DNA of 64,000 nt from the NCBI GenBank assembly GCA_015179025.1, contig WHUX01000056.1, positions 62,001-126,000 of the forward strand. The letters run 5' to 3'. This document shows positions 58,178 to 64,000 of the stretch, piece by piece; within the stretch, counting starts at the first letter, position 1, and every line of letters begins with the position of its first letter. A program made the position numbers and the translations under genes. The notes under the pieces were generated by a model that saw only the letters and a program-made list of their open reading frames with translations, was not told the origin of the DNA and did not search any database. This DNA comes from Terfezia claveryi. Its lineage: Eukaryota; Ascomycota; Pezizomycetes; Pezizales; Pezizaceae.

Positions 58178-60441
58178 GCAATATTGTAAGCTAATTCTGA
58201 TATAGGATAACGGAAATGAATCCTCATCTAATTCCTCATCCAACTCAGACGAGGAAACACTTATTGATGCTACTGTGCTTGTGCCAGCCGTTGGAAAAGG
58301 CATGCAAGCATTTTCGGCGATTCCCAGTATTTTGCAACCTTTTGCTAGTACCACAAAAAAGATTATAATAAAATACACATTATACAGGAAACTACTATTA
58401 ACACTCAGGAAAATACTCCTGCTGATACAGCATACTAAGTCCAAGACCCAAACGAAGCCATACTATGTGAAATAAGTAAAGGAGGTAGATACCTTTGTAT
58501 AGAACCAAATTCATTTTGCTGCATTGGCTTTCTAATTGGAAACAGCTCAAAGTTGTACAATCCCAAACAAGATCACATCTTATATTTAAATGTCGAGCTA
58601 GCATTACAAAGGTGTATAATATTGGCCAGTTACTAAAGGAAAGCATGAAGACCCAGATTGAGTACTTGCTAGATAGGGATCAATTCATCTGCAAGCAAAG
58701 CAGTCGCAGCGTAAGTTGATGGAGTTGCAAATTCCAGTATGAGTAGCCTTATAGTCCAAGATCCAATAGTAATAGTCGGAAAGGAACTTAAGAGTTGCTT
58801 CTACGCTGAGGAGATCGTTGTGATTATATATCAGTAGTATTTTTAGAGCTCAAAAATGCAGGGGAATAGGGACCCAGATTTCCTAAATAAGATAAATGGT
58901 GTCTTCATGTAATGAATGGTACTAGACAGTATTCATTCGGTACCGTTTATACAATCTATATCTATAGGCACGGACGTTTGTGTATTTCGGTTCTGCTGAG
59001 GTAAGACCTCAGAAGAGTAGGGAGATTACTATGTGGGACATTCCCGAAGGGAACAGTAATTAACTGGTGTAATCTATCTTATATAATTTGTGCTATCTAA
59101 GCTATATGATCTTGATCTAATCGGAATATAGGCTTGCTTGCTCTGAGTGCTTGCTTGGTTGCTTTTTGTCTTTTTGTGGATTCTAGAGGGAATCCAGTGG
59201 CCTATTTATACTCCTCTGAGATCTAATGACTAAGGAAATAAATACAATAAAGGGTGATACACTAGAAGGTAGTGTGCTGTACAAAAGGGGTCATGTGGCC
59301 ATAGTAATGAGTCACACACCTAGAACGATGGTCATGTGGCTATAGTAATAAGTCACACGCCTTTAAACAGAGGTCACGCGGCCATAATGAGGGTGTGCTC
59401 ATATGGCAAGTTCCATGGAAGTTCCCATGGCAAATTCTGTGTGCTATGGACGCTTATAAAGCAATAGGAGGTAGTAGAAGGCTAGTCCTTCAACTGAGAG
59501 GCTTAGTTACATAACATAGTAGTAATATAGGAAATACAAAAGTATATAATCAATTATATAAGCAATTAAACAACGTTCTCTATTATACTTCATATGCTTT
59601 GTGGCAGCAGCCATGTGTCATAGTTTGAAGGTATGGAGGAAGGGCGAGATTGTTCCGGTGATACAGATATTTAAATATAAGACTGCCTGGTGTAAGTTGT
59701 ATATGACCTATAATGAGGGGTAAAAGTACTCACTACATTGGAAAATGACTAATATGAAATAGGCACATATGAGAGACTCAAGAATACATAGGAGATACAT
59801 CTAAAAGTAATATAGGAGCTTATTATAAATAACTTCAAGACTGACTTAGCACATCGAATTGCAGCTCAAGTAAGGATTTTAGAATGAGAACCCATTGACA
59901 TACTACAGGTTGAAGATGAAGCCAAATATGAGGCAGAATTGAAAAAGGAGCTAGAGCACTCATACGACAGATTAAATATGCCAGTACACAAATGCTGTCA
60001 TGAAGGGAGCCAATTGGGAGATTCTTCTATAGAGTTGGCAGGACTATTGGACCAAATTATTGATGATGAACTGGAGAAGAGTAGAGATATAGATGAAGAT
60101 GGTAGAGATTTGGATAGCGGGAGTAGAAATTTAGATATTATTTTCAATGGAGTGGATATGGAGTAACTGAAGACGTTAGATAGGGACTGGAAGCAAATAT
60201 AGTAGGGGGAGGAAGGGTTTTCCTAGATCAGTTCCTAGTTTGTTTTATTCCTGTATAGTAATTGGTTTTGTTTTTCTTGTTGGTCCATATTAGTTCTTTT
60301 TCTTTTGTCGCTTGCTTGTTTCTCTCTATATTTCACTCCACATGTTTTTCTCTACATGTTTCTCTCACCATGCTTTTTGTAACTAAGTAATTTGTGACTA
60401 GGATGTAGATATCATCAGGTAAGAGGGGGGAGGATGCATCA
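58178..60441. other. Right flank of gypsy-4: repeat-derived, no intact gene
   Basis: Contains short open relics. 58208-58473 (plus) gives a Ser/Asn-rich start followed by LIDATVLVPAVGKGMQAF; 59939-60166 gives KKELEHSYDRLNMPVHK and an acidic end. Neither family is recognised. 60418-60441 is purine-rich (AAGAGGGGGGAGGATGCATCA) and could be the polypurine tract of a plus-strand element ending there. Confidence 0.45.
59286..59402. repeat. Tandem repeat, three units of about 45 bp (GGTCATGTGGCCATAGTAAT)
   Basis: Units start GGTCATGTGGCCATAGTAAT, GGTCATGTGGCTATAGTAAT and GGTCACGCGGCCATAATGAG and share GAGTCACACACC or AAGTCACACGCC endings. The mutation pattern between units is CpG or CpA to TpA/TpG. 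Confidence 0.7.
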
Positions 60442-61142
60442 TGTTGGATTTAATTTAGTGGTAGTTTGTAGGTATGGCCATGAGGTTCAGAATGTGTTTT
60501 TTAGTTATGAAAAATTGAAGTCAAATAAAGAAAACCTCATGTTACAGGCGGGCTGTAACTACGAATATACAAGTCGGCGAAAGGAGTTATCAGTATTAAG
60601 TACAAGTATAAATACAATAACAACTCGGGTGTAGAGTGGACTCGATAAGAGTAAAGTTATATAAGACTTAGAATACTGCTTGGGTCTTAATGTATTAACT
60701 ATGTAAAAGCAGTGGGTTATATAGAAGCTTAGATCTGATAACGAGTAATCAGATCTGGACGATGCTTCCTATGACAGCTTAGCAGTATTGACATCAGGTT
60801 GTTACCCAAATAGGAAGACGCTTCCCAATTTAGAAACATTGCAGTCTGACATACATTGATTAGGCAGCCCGAACTACAATGCTTTGCAGTCAGGCTGACA
60901 AACAGGAAATAACTTAAATACATCCAATAACGATACATGAATGACATACAATAGAATATAATGGAAACGAGAAGAGAAATACATATATGAGATCTGATGT
61001 CAGAGGCTACATACTGCAATACGCTAATCTCTTTATCCACACTACCCTATCTGCATGGTTAATCAGGCCATATCAGTTAGTGTTGTAGTAGAGTATTGGT
61101 ATTAGTCCTCGAAGAAGTAAGTCTCTTACCTGAGCCTTAACA
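60442..61142 (-). repeat. 3' LTR of gypsy-5 (about 701 bp)
   Basis: Right end is firm: ...CCTTAACA at 61142, followed by the complement of a purine tract (TTACTCCCCATTGCGAGG). The left end is placed at TGTTGGAT by its match to the inverted terminus (TGTTAAGG on the other strand) and is less certain; a purine-rich stretch also lies immediately left. Confidence 0.6.
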
Positions 61143-62275
61143 TTACTCCCCATTGCGAGGCAGCTGTCTTTAGCTGAACACAAGTCCTTCCGAGTATGGA
61201 GAAGGCAAGTGTTAGTAATAGCTCAGGTAACTGTGATGGCAGATATAATACCATTTTTAGTAAGATACCTCTCTCCCCATAGTATGGGGTACCATAAGAC
61301 CGGTATGCCTACACATGCATGCCATGGCCATTAAAAACCAAACCTCTCGCCAAAAAACCCACAGGGAAAAGGCGACAAGTAGAAGGGTAAAAGGTACCAT
61401 GTCTTCATCCAGAAAGTAACTCGACGTAGGTCTGAACTTTAGACGTCTCTTTCATCACGTGGCTTATTGGGGAACTTCTCTCGATACTCTCTGAGCTTTT
61501 CTGAGCAGTTATCCAACTTGTCAAAGGTCTCCTAAGTGTCTTTAAACTCTGTATATCCTTTCTAACATACCCTATACTTGACTACTCCTCAATTCTTGCG
61601 GGAGTCCACAATAGATTCGACTTCGAAGATGTCCGGTTCATTTTTGTCCATATCCTGTGGCTCGTCTCATTGTCTGAATAGCTTCAGGAGGGTAACATGA
61701 ACAACATTGTGCCATCGTGTGCCTTGTGGAACTTTGAGCCTGTATGCGTGTGAACAAATAGCTTCAATAACCTTAGTGGGCCCTATCCACTTGCTGGTAA
61801 GGGAACGATTATTCCCAGCTCGTATCTGTAGGTTCCGTTGGTCAACCAATACCCAGTCATCGATAGCAAACCTGCGTGCCTTCTTGAGGTGTATAGCACT
61901 TCTTTTGTGGTTGATTTGCTTGAGGATATCATGAATTTGGTTGTACATAGTTGTCATTCGGTCTAGCTATTCTTCTGCGGTGGGAGAGGAGAATTCGTAG
62001 TCGTCTGAAAGGTGAATGGTGCGAGGGTCAAAGCCATACAAACTTCGGTAAGGGGAGTACTTATGGGTAGAGTGGGCGGCAGTATTATAAGCAAACTCGG
62101 CTAGGGGTAGCCATTGTTTCCAATGAGCTTACCTATCATGACAGTAGATGCGGAGGTACTTCTTAAGTGTTTGGACTGCTCGTTCAGCAAGTCCATCAGT
62201 TTGAGGATGATAGGCAGTGGAGAGGCGGAGGGATATGTTAAGCTTTTGGTTGAGCTCCTTGAGGAATCTAGAGGC
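61143..62275 (-). mobile_element. Gypsy-5: 3' end of a Ty3/gypsy element, cut by copia-2
   Basis: Minus-strand chromodomain at about 61447-61626 (EVESIVDSRKN, KYRVC, KGYTEFKDT, ETFDKLDN), integrase C-terminal part at 61667-61957 and integrase core up to 62275. It stops exactly where the copia-2 LTR begins. Less mutated than gypsy-1 or gypsy-2. The 3' purine tract resembles that of the miniature element at 2068-3698. Confidence 0.85.
61667..62275 (-). pseudogene. Gypsy-5 integrase C-terminal half
   Basis: Open for 96 codons at 61667-61957: MYNQIHDILKQINHKRSAIH, RNLQIRAGNNRSLTSKWIGP and WHNVVHVTLLKLF, the standard linker and barrel of Tf/gypsy integrases. Upstream to 62275 the core end is readable: LSTAYHPQTDGLAERAVQTL near 62185-62220 (catalytic Glu visible) and AYNTAAHSTHKYSPY near 62060-62100, with a few stops. 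Confidence 0.85.
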
Positions 62276-62784
62276 TATTAAAGTGGATAAAATAGGTAGC
62301 GGGACAGCGTAAGAAGTAGCATGGTAACCAGCGGAGATTATGGAGGGATAGCGAGGATTACAGGAGAAGCGAGTATGATATATGGATGAGTGCGAGTGCA
62401 GTATGAATTGCTTAATTAACTATCTAGGGAAGCGGGTAAACACCAGCCTTAAATACATGAATATAGAGTATAAACTAAACATATAGTAACCTAACTTAAA
62501 GAGGAAGTAATGAAGAGCTATCCATAAGTAGAAAGGTTATATGCATATAATATTCAGGTAAGATAGTGTGGAAATAACGAGCATGGATATATAAGCATGT
62601 GAGTGTGACAGTACAGAGTAAGCTGCATGTAAGACATGATATAGATACTCGTAATAGAACTAGATAGAAATAAGTAGAAGAAGATATCGTAATAGAGAAT
62701 AAACATATGACGATATAGTAGTAAATATATGCCGTAGCAGGAAAGAATAATGACATGAGAGGGCACAGAATATATGCTATAACA
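62276..62784 (-). repeat. 3' LTR of copia-2 (509 bp)
   Basis: Begins TATTAAAGTGGATAAAATAG and ends GCTATAACA on the plus strand; followed by CTCTCTCTCA, the complement of the polypurine tract. Confidence 0.9.
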
Positions 62785-64000
62785 CTCTCTCTCAATCTGT
62801 AAGCCCGAGACTATTAGTATGATAGTGATGGAGTACAGGAAGGAGACCTTTAGTCATAAGGTCAGTGTGGTTTTCATTAGTCGAGAAATGACTGAGAGTA
62901 AAAGTCTTGAGGATAAGTTGTTCTCTTGTGAAGTGATATGCAACATCAATGTGCTTCGTTCGAGGATTGTTGACTAGGGTTTCTGCAACGTTGATAGAGG
63001 TAGTACTGTCTGCATGAAGATGAACTGGTATTGAGTGTCCAAGTTGAGAAAAAGCGTGAATGTACCAGAGTGCCTGACGAGTGGTTGTTGAAAGTGCCAT
63101 ATATTCGGATTCAGTTGTAGAGGCAGAGACAGAGTTCTGCTTCTTTGACAACCAAGATATAGCACAACCATTAAGGAGATAGACATAACCAGTAACAGAC
63201 CGACGAGTATCACGACAAGCAGCATAATCAGCATCAGAATAACCAACAAGCAATAGAGGAGATGAAGAAGGGGAACATTGATATGAAAGAGAAAGATTAT
63301 GAGTTCCAACAAGATAACAAAAAACCCTTTTAATAGCTGTATGATGACACTTAAGAGGATGAGAAGAGAAGCGTAAAAGGAATAAAACAGAGAAGCAAGA
63401 TCAGGACGTGTACAACTAACGAGATACATAAGAGAACTAATCATCTGTTGATATAAAGTACGTTCATGAGGAGGTTCTGAACCATCAGCCTTAACCAATT
63501 GTACTTTGGGATCGATAGGAGTAAGTACTGATCGACAGTTGTTAAGTCCAAAGCGTTCAAGGATATTGGTAATGTATTGACGTTGAGAGAGTTGTAGTCC
63601 TTTCTCTGTTGATATGACTTCGATTCCGAGTATGTATTTGAGACCGCCTTTGATAGTAACTGTAAAGTAGGACTTAAGATGTTCGATAACAATCTTGATT
63701 TAGTGAGTTTTGCCTACTGCAGTAATGTCATCAACATAAACAACAAGTATTACCTTGAGTTCCATATTAATAAATATACATGGATCGAAGGGAAGAGAGA
63801 TGAAGCCGAGTTCAGCAAGTGCAGAGGAGAGTCTTTCGAACCACTGGAGAGGTGCTTGCTTTAATCCATACAGGGCTTTGTTAAGTCGAAGAATCTTGCC
63901 ATCTAGACCAATACCAGATGGAGGTAATATCCAGATTTCTTCGATAAGATCACCATTCAAAAAAGCTGATTTAATATCGAGTTGATCCATGTCTAAAGAG
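62785..64000 (-). pseudogene. Copia-2 reverse transcriptase and RNase H, partial
   Basis: RNase H open at 62792-63253 (MLVGYSDADYAACRDTRR, NGCAISWLSKKQNSVSASTT, ESEYMALS), then a frame change. Reverse transcriptase at 63700-63990: DQLDIKSAFLNGDLIEEIWI, LNKALYGLKQAPLQWFERL and an intact VVYVDDITAVG. The N-terminal Pol and Gag lie beyond 64000. Close to functional but frame-broken between 63250 and 63690. Confidence 0.85.

Larger units (their letters stand above)
62276..64000 (-). mobile_element. Copia-2: Ty1/copia element, runs off the window
   Basis: 3' LTR 62276-62784 (509 bp) followed by RNase H and reverse transcriptase on the minus strand to the window end. Sequence is close to copia-1 but with fewer RIP-type changes. 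Inserted in gypsy-5 integrase; the other junction lies outside the window. Confidence 0.9.

Overview
The window looks like a repeat-rich, AT-rich compartment of a filamentous ascomycete nuclear genome (Pezizomycotina-like; species not recognised). About 58 of the 64 kb is transposon sequence or AT-rich debris. Reading frames of recognisable element proteins are broken mainly by TAG codons where Q or W is expected, and TA dinucleotides are abundant. That is the pattern left by C-to-T change at CpA (repeat-induced point mutation, RIP). One better-balanced island (about 14.99-20.6 kb) carries the only convincing host gene, an intronless 1080-codon minus-strand ORF for a disordered protein with a helical middle. 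I saw no rRNA, tRNA or CRISPR array.

Layout. 1-165: 12-bp satellite. About 645-7740: chromodomain-type Ty3/gypsy relic on the minus strand (gypsy-1), split by a 1631-bp miniature LTR element (2068-3698) with a perfect 5-bp target duplication. About 8800-12190: plus-strand Plavaka-like (CACTA-related) transposase relic, interrupted by a solo copia LTR (11243-11751) with a perfect 5-bp duplication. 12.2-14.99 kb: AT-rich debris. 14.99-20.6 kb: gene island. 20.6-22.77 kb: AT-rich, with a mutated, inverted copy of the first satellite and other tandem repeats. 22.77-29.85 kb: gypsy-2 (plus), with a 1792-bp miniature LTR element nested in its integrase. 29.97-34.79 kb: gypsy-3 (minus), 5'-truncated. 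35.15-42.48 kb: second Plavaka-like relic (minus), split by a complete copia element (35746-41134). 43.46-45.27 kb: large inverted repeat; 45.4-45.65 kb: satellite; 46.9-48.2 kb: unrecognised coding relic. 48511-58177: the best preserved element, a 9667-bp Ty3/gypsy element (gypsy-4) with 610-bp LTRs. 60.4-62.3 kb: gypsy-5 tail, cut by a second copia copy that runs off the window at 64000.

The most unusual item is in gypsy-4. Between RNase H and integrase lies an extra stretch of about 1.5 kb with four perfect CX2CX4HX4C zinc knuckles and a possible degenerate fifth, in addition to the ordinary single knuckle in Gag. The miniature element in gypsy-2 shares LTR blocks with gypsy-4 and was probably mobilised by that family. 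The nesting gives a relative history: Plavaka and gypsy-1/2 first, then copia and miniature elements inside them. All five gypsy elements end in a chromodomain-like segment, which fits their accumulation in heterochromatin. Domain calls come from reading translations by eye and from comparing copies within the window; no database search was run.
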